NCBI GenBank assembly: GCA_016169945.1
Contig: JADLSH010000369.1
Coordinates: 5,970,001 to 6,034,000, forward strand
Length of the DNA stretch: 64,000 bases
From: Trachythela sp. YZ-2020
Taxonomy: Eukaryota > Cnidaria > Anthozoa > Malacalcyonacea > Clavulariidae
Direction of reading: 5' to 3'
A program made the translations under genes and the position numbers. The number at the start of each line of letters is the position of its first letter. Position 1 is the first letter of the stretch. Of the stretch, positions 41,461 to 51,618 are shown piece after piece. The notes beneath the pieces were generated by a model. It did not search any database. It saw only the letters and a program-made list of their open reading frames with translations, and was not told the DNA's origin.

Positions 41461-42003
41461 TTACTTGGGTTGTTGGTATTTAATCCCACAAAGGATTACA
41501 CTAACACCAGTTACAAATATAGATAACAAACCAATATCCCCCCAAGATAGTGTTTGGGACTGTGGTAGTGGTTGTTGTTTGTGGTGGTATTTTGTACTTT
41601 TGTGTTTAGGGCTTCGCGGGCTTTGTGTACTTTGTGGGCTTTTGTGTTTTATTGGGCTTCGCGGGCTTTTAGTTGTTCTTACTGGGTTTTGTGGGGTTAC
41701 ATATTTACTTTGTACTGTACTACTTTGTACTGTACTACTTTGTACTGTACTACTTTGTACTGTACTACTTTGTGCTGTACTACTTTGTACACTACTTTGT
41801 GCACTTACTCTTACAGCACCCTTACAACTTTTACAACTTACAGATTTACTTTGTACTTTTGTATTACCAACATTATTTTTAATTTCCTCCACAAATAATT
41901 TTTTATTACTTGCATTCCACTTCTTACTCCATGGATTTTTAACACCAACGCGAGCTGCGGACTTTCGTAGATCCTTAATTCTATACTTATCGTAGCGTTC
42001 CAT
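41461..42003 (-). CDS. Basic SAP-like protein with STVQS repeats and C-terminal membrane segment, 180 residues
   Basis: The N-terminus (YDKYRIKDLRKSAARVGVKN) resembles a SAP motif. Residues about 68-100 hold five near-perfect STVQS repeats, encoded by a 15-bp tandem repeat. Then comes a Pro/Ser/Lys-rich basic stretch with SPRSPKHKS-type repeats. Residues about 153-173 form a hydrophobic helix (IGLLSIFVTGVSVILCGI) ending a few residues before the C-terminus, as in tail-anchored proteins. Upstream is ATTACTATGTA (reverse TACATAGTAAT). It may link DNA to a membrane; this is inference. Confidence 0.75.
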   Translation of the reverse strand: MERYDKYRIKDLRKSAARVGVKNPWSKKWNASNKKLFVEEIKNNVGNTKVQSKSVSCKSCKGAVRVSAQSSVQSSTAQSSTVQSSTVQSSTVQSSTVQSKYVTPQNPVRTTKSPRSPIKHKSPQSTQSPRSPKHKSTKYHHKQQPLPQSQTLSWGDIGLLSIFVTGVSVILCGIKYQQPK

Positions 42004-42014
42004 TTTATTATATA

Positions 42015-42025
42015 ATTACTATGTA
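42015..42025 (-). promoter_or_regulatory. TACATAGTAAT box before the 180-residue gene
   Basis: The identical 11-mer lies at 42843-42853 before the 267-residue gene. Distances to the start codons are 12 and 6 bp. It resembles the core of the 32-bp repeats at 36.2 kb. Confidence 0.5.
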
Positions 42026-42033
42026 TAACACTT

Positions 42034-42837
42034 TTATGCGACAACACCAACCTTAATTTTCTCCTTGTTTCTTACAAGTGCTTTTGTGTAATCCTGGTGT
42101 TCGTGTGTTTTAACAGAGTAGTTATTTGCTACTTGTGGTTGTGCAAGATAACCACCGCTAACTTTAATTTTACCACCAGTGTTTCTTGTAATGGCATCTG
42201 TATAATCTTGGTGTGCGTGTTGCCTCCTAACAACACTTGGAGTGTTAAAACTTCCTTTGTCCAACATTGTGGTTTTTACAGGGATATTATGTAGTGCTAT
42301 TTTTACTTTGCGTTTAATTACTGGTGCGTTAGGAACACTGTAAACAGTTCCTGTTTTAAGTTGTAAATGTTTTGGATGTACAAAGGAACTTTCGTTTAAC
42401 ACTAAATCTTTAATGTGTGTAATGGGTTGTGGTGCTTGTATGTTGTTTTCCGGAAGAAAGCTTGCCTTAACTTTTCTTTTTGGTAACACATTATCGGTGT
42501 GCATTTTAAGTAAGTGGTCTTGTTTAATTTTCCTCTTGTATTGGCTGTGGAAGGGTTGTGCACCAAGAGTTCCAGTTAACGCGGTGTCCATATGTATAAT
42601 ACCATTGTAATTTGTTTTTCTACTAACATCCCTTACAATCTCCTTATGTCTCTTCCCCACATCGTTATGGAGTTGTTTTGCGTTGGTATTAATTTTAACC
42701 TTTCTTTTTGGAAAAAAGTCTTTTGTTTTTTCCACAGGGATTTTGTGTTGTTTCCTTATTGCGTTATCTCTACTCTCCCCTGTTATAACACCCTTGTTTT
42801 TAACATGCCCTTTTATGGCAGACATTTGTGCGTGCAT
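42034..42837 (-). CDS. Basic repeat protein with (P/I)KRKVK motifs, 267 residues
   Basis: Strongly basic. PKRKVK or IKRKVK occurs three times (FFPKRKVKI, VLPKRKVKA, VIKRKVKIA), with shortened forms (GGKIKV, KEKIKV) near the C-terminus. Paired blocks HQDYTDAITRN and HQDYTKALVRN, and SQYKRKIKQDH, suggest about six degenerate repeats of 35-45 residues. The motifs could be nuclear-localisation or DNA-packing units, as in core proteins of DNA viruses. No folded domain recognised. It is the first gene inside the right TIR. Confidence 0.75.
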   Translation of the reverse strand: MHAQMSAIKGHVKNKGVITGESRDNAIRKQHKIPVEKTKDFFPKRKVKINTNAKQLHNDVGKRHKEIVRDVSRKTNYNGIIHMDTALTGTLGAQPFHSQYKRKIKQDHLLKMHTDNVLPKRKVKASFLPENNIQAPQPITHIKDLVLNESSFVHPKHLQLKTGTVYSVPNAPVIKRKVKIALHNIPVKTTMLDKGSFNTPSVVRRQHAHQDYTDAITRNTGGKIKVSGGYLAQPQVANNYSVKTHEHQDYTKALVRNKEKIKVGVVA

Positions 42838-42842
42838 AATTT

Positions 42843-42853
42843 ATTACTATGTA
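42843..42853 (-). promoter_or_regulatory. TACATAGTAAT box before the 267-residue gene
   Basis: Identical to the box at 42015-42025, 6 bp from the start codon. Confidence 0.5.
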
Positions 42854-43249
42854 CAAGGATGGTTTGTTTTGTACACCCGAACATATTTTAAAATAACTTG
42901 CTACAAGGTGCCAAACATGCATACATAATAATACAACTTAAAAAAAACCCAAGCGTAAATGTGTTTAATACCAACTTAATATATCCAAGATGTTTACCAA
43001 TATATTACCAATATATTTCCAAAATGTTTACCAATATATTACCAATATATTACCAATATATTTTACAGCGGGGAGGAGCGCAGCGACGACGCGAAGCGAC
43101 AAGCGACCGCCATTTTAGGACTCTGGGATCAAAAAATGCAAAAAAGGCCTTATTTACCCCCCTGTTTAAAACTAAGGGAAAATGGTCGTTTTGGGGTTAA
43201 ATCCCTTAGTTTTAATAGGGCTTATGGCCGAATCCTCTATATTGACATT

Positions 43250-43783
43250 TTACTTATTATATATACTACCTGTTAAAGTTCGATTTTTTCTATCGTTAAT
43301 TTTTTTGCAAGATTGTCTCCACTTTTCTAATGTTAAATAAGGGGTTATTTCACTAGAATAATAACTCATAAATCTCGATCCATCACGCCCCCACTCCTTA
43401 TATGGGGCACCAAATCTATACCTATCCCATTCGTAATTATTAATCCACTTGGTTTCTTTTCTGTCCTTACGTTCAAATTTAGCTTCATCTAAATTTGTAA
43501 AATTTATAAAACAACTCCAAGCCTCTTTCTCTTTAATAATAGCCTCCTGTAATAATATTACCCATAGTGTTTTTAGTCCATGTAATAAACCAACAGGGTC
43601 TTTGTGGGTACAAATAGTTTGTAACATGACTAATATTTTTTCTAATGGTCCATGGTGTAATCTAAAAGTAATGTTTGTTGTTTTTTTAATCTTCGCGATA
43701 AAACTTTGGGGTTTAAGAATTTTGTTAGTGTAAACCATATCTTCCATAATATTTAAACATATTTTAACTTGGTCCGGGTTCAT
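43250..43783 (-). CDS. TIR protein 3, 177 residues, right copy
   Basis: The protein is identical to the left copy at 30730-31263. Start, stop and the 3' hairpin (about 43169-43218) are all conserved. Unknown function; see the left copy. Confidence 0.8.
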   Translation of the reverse strand: MNPDQVKICLNIMEDMVYTNKILKPQSFIAKIKKTTNITFRLHHGPLEKILVMLQTICTHKDPVGLLHGLKTLWVILLQEAIIKEKEAWSCFINFTNLDEAKFERKDRKETKWINNYEWDRYRFGAPYKEWGRDGSRFMSYYSSEITPYLTLEKWRQSCKKINDRKNRTLTGSIYNK

Positions 43784-43858
43784 TTTTATTTAGTGTGTCA
43801 TTTCGTTATACCTTTTAATTGTATATAACGAAATGTTTGGTTTGGAAATTTTCTAGAC

Positions 43859-44080
43859 CTACCAATGTTTTTTAGTTTCCGCATGGTTTAATAACCCAGC
43901 TTCTGTCCTAAAACGCTCATTACAAATGGCGCAAGAAATAAAATCATCAATTTTTTTTTTAGGTGTAGTAATATTATGTTTCATTTTTAGATGTAATCTC
44001 ATACCTGTTTGTGTACCTGTATACCCACAAGCACTACATGCAATATCTTCTTTTTTATAATATCCCATAAATTTTGGCAT
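43859..44080 (-). CDS. TIR two-finger C2H2 zinc-finger protein, 73 residues (intact copy)
   Basis: The protein is almost entirely two zinc fingers: CSACGYTGTQTGMRLHLKMKH and CAICNERFRTEAGLLNH, the latter ending in a second His. It is preceded by a short basic leader (YYKKED). It is the only intact copy; the left TIR version has a one-base insertion in an A run. Likely a small DNA-binding regulator. Confidence 0.85.
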   Translation of the reverse strand: MPKFMGYYKKEDIACSACGYTGTQTGMRLHLKMKHNITTPKKKIDDFISCAICNERFRTEAGLLNHAETKKHW

Positions 44081-44170
44081 TGTTTAATTTTTATTTGGTT
44101 TAAAATATTTTTAAAACAATTTTATACCGCAACAATGTTTTAAAAATGAAATGTTTGGTTTGGGAATCCT

Positions 44171-44536
44171 TTAAATTTCGGTGTACAACCCTAATTTTAT
44201 AAACTCCTCCGCTGTAAGCATTTCATTTGGGTCATCTTCTTCAATTTCTATAGACTCCTCAAATGTACATAGCACCTTATCATGCCAATACTTAAAACTG
44301 GATTCTTTTGTAATATGTATTATAACTCTTTGTGCTTGTACCTCAACCATAATTTCACCAGGAACATTGTAGGTTTTCTTAGCCGATGGGTTTTTACATT
44401 TCCATTCATTGCGTATGGAAAGACCAATGCGAACATGGGACGCAAAGTTGTCTTTGTAAAACTTAACTTGTACCGCGGCCGGTTCTGCTTCGTTAAGTTT
44501 TTTTAGTGTTAAGTTTCTTAAAGTATCTACAACCAT
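44171..44536 (-). CDS. TIR protein 1, 121 residues, right copy
   Basis: It differs from the left copy (29976-30341) at four residues (Ala/Thr, His/Tyr, Ile/Val twice). Unknown function; see the left copy. Confidence 0.75.
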   Translation of the reverse strand: MVVDTLRNLTLKKLNEAEPAAVQVKFYKDNFASHVRIGLSIRNEWKCKNPSAKKTYNVPGEIMVEVQAQRVIIHITKESSFKYWHDKVLCTFEESIEIEEDDPNEMLTAEEFIKLGLYTEI

Positions 44537-44775
44537 TATTTATTAAATTATTAAATATAATTCTTATAAAACCCTTTTACAAAATGTTGTGTAACAATGT
44601 TTCGTAACAGCCATTGTTGCACAGTATTGCGCAATGTTGCGCAATAGTTGTACATGTAGGACGACATGTGTGTTTGTCACGTGTTAGGCACGTGGTGGTT
44701 TAATTTATTCAGGATTTAATTTATTCATACGTCGATATGCGCAGAAAGTGAGCTATAGTGTACCTCATTACTACT

Positions 44776-44781
44776 ACCGTC
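44776..44781. other. Right target-site duplication of the 15 kb element
   Basis: ACCGTC, against AACGTC on the left. Confidence 0.5.
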
Positions 44782-47700
44782 GCATTTTGCCATGCTCCGA
44801 ATGCAATAAAAACAATGGAAGATGAGGCATTTCAGCTGATTATTTATTGTTTTGAATGCATCCGACACGTGCAAAATTATGCGATGTTTGAAATATGCTT
44901 ATTTGAAAGGCATATGCATGCAGTTTAAATTCTACAGTATTTAGTCTAAGTCCGGAGCCGGAGCAACAAGATCTTCGGTACCTTGTTTTTAGATAAAAAT
45001 TCATGGACCACGTATTTATTGGTTTAATATATATCATGGTATATAGATTTGAAGATGCGTGGCCTATATTATCTACATGAGAAGTATAAAATACAAATTA
45101 TTACAGGATACGATAAACTCAAAAGTCAACTGGCAGCCTGTAAATAGTGATGAAACCTTGAACTTCTGAGGAAAAGTCCTACTTTACGTCGGTGAATTAA
45201 TTCCGGATAGATAGCCCACACGGCGGTTTCAATTTAGCTATTGGATGGCGCGCAGAGTATTTAACGCTCAGTTTAATTATAACGCAATAAAATTTTTTGA
45301 TTTTCATACTGTTTTGAAATTCATACCATGATTGTAATCTATGTATTTTTAAAAATGGCATATAGCTCGGCATATAGTTTTGATATTGCCACCGGGTCAG
45401 GGATCTGTTGGTTGATTTTGTTTTTAATTAACAGGGTTTGAGTGCCAGCAATGAATATGCGCATCAAGTAACAATAAACGGTGTTGCTCGGTACTGAGAA
45501 CCTGTATCTACTGTATACCTGTGCAGACAGGAATGCCAGCAGATTATAACACTTGTTCTGCACATGCATGCATTGTAGCTTGCGCAGTATAACGGGCCAA
45601 TATTATGCTGCTTAATTGAGCTTACAAACAGGTCTGTGTATTATGAAAGTCTGCAATGTACAAATATTTTTTGATATTATATTCGCGAAATATGACGAGA
45701 ACTGAATTAATTAGCATGCCTAACAAGATAGCCGACACATATGACATATGCATCATCATCATAACTTGCTAGATTAACCACCACAATTAAACGAACGCAG
45801 TCACAAGATACACGTTCCTTTCAATGATATTTATAAAATCCGTGTGTTTTGTGTGTACAAGTAAAACGAACTTTAAAACAGTTCATATTTGCACTCACGC
45901 AAGTGCCCTTACACTGCAACGTTATTTTACTATACTTAATAGCATAATGGGGTTTGTATATGTCTCTCCATTCATATAGGATTGACACCCAGGACTGACC
46001 CCCGTTGGTTTTGACGTCATATACATGCATGCTGTAGTTGTCACCACTCTAAAGTAAATCAATGCGTGCCTTCGGTTTAATTCGAGGCAAATTAATCTAC
46101 TATGGCCTACTGTACATTAGATATATGGTAAATATGAGTGAGAACACGGCGGTAATCTGGTTTAATACCGCCGAATATTTAGTATGCACCAGTTCAAGGG
46201 CGGACGTTCATATACATGTTATATATTGTCGGTATAGCATACGTGGTGAATCGAAGTAGGAGAGAAAAAATCTGGCGAGTCATTGTAAAATTGCATATAT
46301 ATGGTAAGTTCAGTTGAATATGTTTTAGCAATTTAGCATACTTTATAGCCAGCTAACTATATGTACAGCAGTAAATAAGTGTCCAAGGTCTGAAGGTCGA
46401 TTTTACATGTATACTTTGCTCATCACTCATGAGGCAAGTTTAATGAATAACGACTCAAAAATAAATAAATGTACTCCTATGAACCTCATGACCATAAAAT
46501 TAACATTTCTGCATTTAGTTAACTTAATCTAGCCCCTTATAAATCCACCGATTGTATTAGTATCTTTGGTGTGCACGATTTAAAACCTGCTTTAGTTTAA
46601 ATATATGCTGGCTGAAAACCAAATTGGCGTTACATGACATGCCTTTTTGATATAGTATATACAGAACATGTTAACTAATTACTGTAGTTATCTATTATAG
46701 AAAGATTTATCTAATGCAATACTGGTATATAACTCGCTTTAGATTGCTTATTATGACAAGAGGAAATTGATGTATCGTTCAGATGGACGTGAATAAACAT
46801 CAGTTGAAAGGTTGCCAGACCTTCAAAGTGGCTTGGCATGAGGTTTGCGTAGTTTAGCTTGGTGGTCACATAACTGGGATAATTTAAATAGGGTGCATTT
46901 ACCCACACTCAAACAACAATTGCTTACCAAGTTTATAAAAACATTTTAAATGAATTTGTGTGTAGATGCAACCTCAAAATTGCAAGGATAATAATAGGCA
47001 GGACAAGCATAAAAGATTTTGCCAGACACATGTCATTGTGTTATGTTGTTATGTTATGCTTACTTGACAATGTGGATGTCTGGGAAGTCTTGCTTGCATT
47101 ATCGTAGGTAGGCAGGAGGCACAAATTGTGTCACAAGTTGATGTCTCGAAGTGAATGAGGATCACTCTTTTGTTATATTGGTGAGTATAAACTCCCCTGT
47201 GCATGGGTTTGGGACTGTCGTTTCTATATGGGCGGCTGGAGTGTACTTTCGAACCGCTGTTTCTATATGGGCAGTTTGCTATTGCTATATGCCTTAGTAC
47301 AAAAAACTGTGCCTTGCTGCCAGGGTCGAGTATTAGGTTGCTTTTCAGGGTGGAAATCCGGACATTCGGAATTGCGGAACGCCGGACATTCGAATTTAAG
47401 TTGCGGAACGCCGGAGTTTCCGATGTTAACTAACAAAAATTTACCATTTATGCCAGGTCTTAGACATGGAATAATTGGTTTCCTTTTCAGGGTACTATAG
47501 CTAGCGCAGGTAGCTTAGAAACATTTAGACAGTTGATATTGTATGCTATTTTCTATCATTAATTTCTGTGTAGATGCTCTAGTATGGAGGGAAATTAAAT
47601 ATTTCCTGATGAAATTCTTAGAGATACATTAGTGACCACCAAGAACTTAGTTAATTAAAAACATGTATTGATCTAGAGTTAATAATTTGCGGTTGGGGAC

Positions 47701-48799
47701 CGGCGTAAGGTGATTTCAGTTTTCTGGAACTACCGTATATGCAGCTTTATAGGATGTGCCGGGTTTTTTGTAGATTAACCTCGGCCTTTGTGTGGTTTTG
47801 GACACCTTAATTACGCTCCCTCACTAAAACTGTAAAATTACTTCACCTAATTATTCCTACACCGAAAGTTGGTGAGGAACCTGTGATTAGGTGAAATTTA
47901 AAAACGGATAAAAAAAAATGCTGTTCAAACAGCATAACACTTGTATATGTGGTCGTGTGCTCGCAAAATGAGAGCATATAACTGCAGTGTAGGAAAAAAT
48001 ATGGCGACAAAAATGGCGACCTTGGAATTGATGTAAATAACTAAATAAATAATAAAGAGAATGAAACCAATGTCTATAGTGTTTGCTCCCACAATATAGA
48101 TACAACTTTAGATGCATCCGTTTTAATAACATAGCTGTATTAATTGATGGAGACATAAATGGCCTGCGATAATTATACCACAATGGTCACCGTCTTCACT
48201 CTTTAGTATAAATACGGCTACAGAATACAAGTTTGGTTTATAACTATATAAAGGGATTGGGCACATAATAAACATTCATATAATCTATACTCTTTAACGC
48301 GCAATAGATTTTGCTTTGATCTGTGGACAATTTTTTCTTCATAATAATTATTTCAGGCAGGAAATTAAATCAATTGGCGCGAGATTTAAGCTGCTTAAGG
48401 AGAATAGCCAGACATGCATACTATAGAACATAGCATATCCAAAGTTCAACTGCATGTCTAAATTATAGCCTGTGCCTTGCCTTGTTTTGGCAGCGTGGTT
48501 TCCGCACCAGAGGTTTGAAACATCTTCCAGAATAGTTATTGAATATCTCAATATATGTCAAATTTAAAGAATACTGCACAATAATTCATACTGTACAACT
48601 TCATGTAACTAATATAACTGCTGTACTATATCTTCGAATTTTCGAACAATACTCAGCGTAATTTATCAGAATGTTTAGTTAAATTTGTATAATATTTATA
48701 TCACTTGAGTACTTTTGTGCGCCGATAGAGGTTACTTGTTTGCCACATTATTCTATTCTGTTGACAGCTATCCTTAATCTATGCGTTATGGCGAATTTC
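44782..48799. other. Giant intron, right inner flank
   Basis: About 4 kb between the element and the third inverted-repeat arm. No convincing gene: the open frames are short and lack domain features. Near-identical TTTCTATATGGGC text repeats at about 47220 and 47261, and CGGAACGCCGGA at about 47376 and 47403. Probably decayed transposon sequence. Confidence 0.5.
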
Positions 48800-49027
48800 G
48801 TCAGGAACGTTCAATAATTTAATTCGTTCAAACGACTTCTGATAGAACGTTTTTTTATCCGTTCAAATCCTCGGCTTTATTCGTTCAGATTTTTTACTCA
48901 AATCGTCAAAACGTTTTTGAGATTCGTTGAAACGTTATAACAAAACGTTCTCTATCCGTTCGTTATCCGTTTTTTTGGCCGTTTCAACGAAATATCGTTA
49001 ACGTATGTTTTCCCATGGAAGGTCACA
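48800..49027. repeat. Third inverted-repeat arm, right
   Basis: AACG/CGTT-rich segment ending CCCATGGAAGGTCACA, the mirror of 27397-27620. Confidence 0.75.
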
Positions 49028-49886
49028 GATACTAAAATTTGGTGTTGGATACTAAATAGTGAATGACTTGTATCCTGACTGGATACTACAAAATTTCAAA
49101 CATTGGTATAACATTAAATGTCTTTAATCAGCATTCAAGTCAAGTGCATACAAGTTTGCTTAAGCTTTATATGCATCTTAGTGTATCATGATACCAACTT
49201 ATTTAGTGTCTAGTTGTTGACTGTTGTGTCTTATGTTGTTATTGTTACTTGTAACAGTGAGATGGTCAGGAATGGGTAACTCAGTTGGAATGGCCAAGAC
49301 TTAATGCATATTATATGGTGGTTTGTAGTTCAAATACAGTAACTGAATATGACAATCCCTGGGGTTCCCAACAGAGCATGTATTCCCCACTAGCACCACC
49401 CCTGCTTTCTCTATACAGATTCAGGCTTAAAATACATGTTGTAAATAAATTGTTCATTTAATTCATAAGGAAACTAAATTCCACAGCATGATGCTTTATA
49501 TAGATGACATGTAATCAATCTCTTGAGACACAGTAGACAAATTTGTGACACACTTTATTGGGTTGGTAACTTGGTGCATACAGTGTGAACAATATACTTT
49601 GTACTTGTCGCCCAAGCTGCCTTATGTATGCTGTTGTGGCATTTATTGCCATCCAACTATTGGCAGTGCAACCTTGTAGTGGAACATTCTGACGAATTCT
49701 ATCAATCTGACCAGTGTATTAAATTTAGTGAATGCAAGAAAAAATGCATAACAGCATAAGTACTTTCTATTTATTGCGCCTCAGCAAACAATGAACTATT
49801 TTCTTGAACCTATTAAATATACTGTCGTATTTTATACAAGTATGAACAACGTCCAGGCAACAACATTACAACAATCAATTGTTAAT
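49028..49886. other. Spacer between inverted-repeat arms (right)
   Basis: The first part (GGATACTACAAAATTTCAAA near 49080) mirrors 27350-27380 on the left, so the inverted repeat extends past the sharp TGTGACC end. The rest is unassigned. Confidence 0.5.
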
Positions 49887-50390
49887 TGTTGTATCTACAA
49901 CACGCAAAGTTCGTCGACTTTAATCGTCACAAAACCCCGTTTTATGGCCGATCTTTCACCATCACTATTTGCCCAGTATTACTTTCACATGTGAAACTGT
50001 CTCCTTTCTTGTAATTTCTTTGATTACTACGCCGAGAGGCACAGTACGGCGATTTATTCCAAAATTTTCACGTGAATATGCTCACTCATGGCTGACAACA
50101 ACATACACACGCGAACAGTTTTTTCGCCGAGAAACGCCCGAAATCAAACCAAATCGGTGACTTTTAACAATATACCAACTCCTTTCCATATTTCCAATTA
50201 AACTTCAATAATTCCATCGCCCAACACAGCGCAAATTGAAAATATCTCCTCATACTGCACTGCTTGTACGACGGCCATCGCTGGTCCCTCCAATATGGCC
50301 GTCAAATCTAAAACTGGCTTCAATTTTCATAGGTATAGAAGCTCGATCCAGGTACTATATTTTCAGATCAGTGGAAAATATGCATGCCCT
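49887..50390. repeat. Second inverted-repeat arm, right
   Basis: Reverse complement of 26262-26768 with high identity over about 500 bp. Confidence 0.85.
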
Positions 50391-50523
50391 ACTCAGTTGC
50401 CAAGGCAACAAAGCCGAAATAAAAAACATACGAGAATATTCAGCGAAAATATCGCGTAAAGACCATTGATTTATGTCAAAAAATATAGCACAAAGCAGCT
50501 GAACGTAGAAAGGCCAGTGAGCT

Positions 50524-50551
50524 CTATATATATATATATATATATATATGG
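50524..50551. repeat. (TA)n microsatellite
   Basis: About fourteen TA units in the left arm of the foldback element. The right arm has only a few (ATATATAT near 53303). Confidence 0.9.
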
Positions 50552-50883
50552 AGTGAGAACTTATGTCCAAAAAGTGAAGCCAAAGATGGCGGAAATTGAC
50601 GTCCAGTGCCAATCCCTTTCTATTGTTTTCGATCGCGCGGTTTGCACAAGCCGGCAATAGTCGGCCGGCCAAGCTATCGAACGGTGCAAGTTGATGGCAA
50701 CTTCGTGTTAGAAGCTGGCAACAAACATATTCATACTCAGATAGATGTAAAAAGGTTTGAGTTGTTGCCAAACCGAACAGTTTTTAGGCCGCCTTCCCGC
50801 AACGTCGCGGCAACTAAACTTCAAACGATTGCCGAAAATTACGTTGCTATGCTACAAGTTTCTTTGCTCTGATTGGTCATCAA

Positions 50884-51618
50884 CACAGATGAAATATATA
50901 CAGATGTGTAACTTCAGGTAAAAAGTTGTTCCACGGCCGCCATGTTCCTAGCAAGCGCGCGACAAAGCCGACAATTCGTCTTTTCTCACTTCTTAATTGC
51001 TTTCAACCAGCTCAAACATTTAACAATGATGCTCTTAACTGTTTTATCCAAAAATTTCGATCTAAAAAGGCCACGAAAGAAAAAAACGTTTGTGTTTTTC
51101 ACGCCGCCATGTTCCTAGCAAGCGCCATTTGGGGAAATTTGAGGACACATCTACATCTACATCTACGTTTATTATCCATAAAACCTTTTGAGTATCACAT
51201 GGATGTTAATATATATACAGTAATTTAGATAAGGTAAAAAAAGATAAATATATAAAGTCAATAATTAAGTCAGTAAAAGTGTATATATACTGTATATAAT
51301 AATTATAAAAATATTAGACGATTTATTTATTGTTAAAATGGTCCAGAACATGTTTCTTAAATGTTTCGGTACTCGCCGTTTGAATAATGTCTTCGGGTAA
51401 AAGATTCCAATCTCGGACAGTTCTCGGATAAAAACTTTCAGTAAAATAGTTTGGTCCTGTTGGCATTCCTAGGTACGACTTTGAATGTTTATTTCTTGTA
51501 ATTCTTGTTGATTTATGCAGTTCATCTGGAAGTGGTAGCGCTATCACCTCGTTCACAGATTTATAGAAGAGACACGAAAGCCCTATGAAGTTACACTTCC
51601 GGTATATCCTTAATCTGT
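50884..51618. mobile_element. Insertion with 7-8 bp target duplication inside the foldback arm
   Basis: TCATCAA flanks both sides (GTCATCAA 50876-50883; again 51619-51626), and the intact right arm shows the empty site. The insert's ends are CACAGAT...ATCTGT. An 8-bp duplication with short TIRs suggests a hAT-like element. It carries a LINE 3' fragment. Confidence 0.65.
51323..51556 (-). pseudogene. LINE reverse-transcriptase C-terminal fragment
   Basis: The stretch reads NYFTESFYPRTVRDWNLLPE, the typical end of non-LTR retrotransposon ORF2 in animals (S-F-x-P-R-T-x-R-x-W-N-x-L-P). It covers only about the last 77 residues. No catalytic domain. Confidence 0.8.

Larger units (their letters stand above)
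29738..44775. mobile_element. 15.0 kb virus-like element with 1.9 kb terminal inverted repeats
   Basis: Both ends begin AGTAGTAATGAGGTACAC and lie in unrelated flanks, so the limits are exact to a few bases. The element holds compact intronless ORFs on both strands, three of them duplicated in the TIRs. It has hairpins at most 3' ends, iteron-like repeats at 36.2 kb and GC-rich tracts in 5' regions. It encodes a large putative replication protein and several small DNA-binding proteins. No polymerase B, integrase, transposase, capsid or ATPase was seen. It may be an integrated linear dsDNA virus, a satellite of one, or a new transposon class. The near-identity of the TIRs implies recent insertion or arm homogenisation. 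Confidence 0.85.
42874..44775. repeat. Right terminal inverted repeat (1.9 kb)
   Basis: Reverse complement of 29738-31641, two bases different in length. It holds intact copies of all three TIR genes and ends at ACTACT, followed by ACCGTC. Confidence 0.95.

Noticed and set aside
41465..41995. 176-residue + strand open frame with Leu-Leu-Cys-Thr-Val repeats
   Set aside because: It mirrors the STVQS repeats of the 180-residue - strand gene, which has the better start, 3' hairpin and domain pattern.
29738..44775. The 15 kb element as an ordinary Polinton
   Set aside because: The AG...CT ends and imperfect 6-bp flanks fit, but none of the Polinton core genes is present.
47203..47500. Overlapping 76- and 90-residue open frames in the right flank
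   Set aside because: Internal sequence repeats and no domain; probably transposon debris.
50355..50771. 138-residue - strand open frame
   Set aside because: It crosses the (TA)n tract and two repeat arms and has no domain features.
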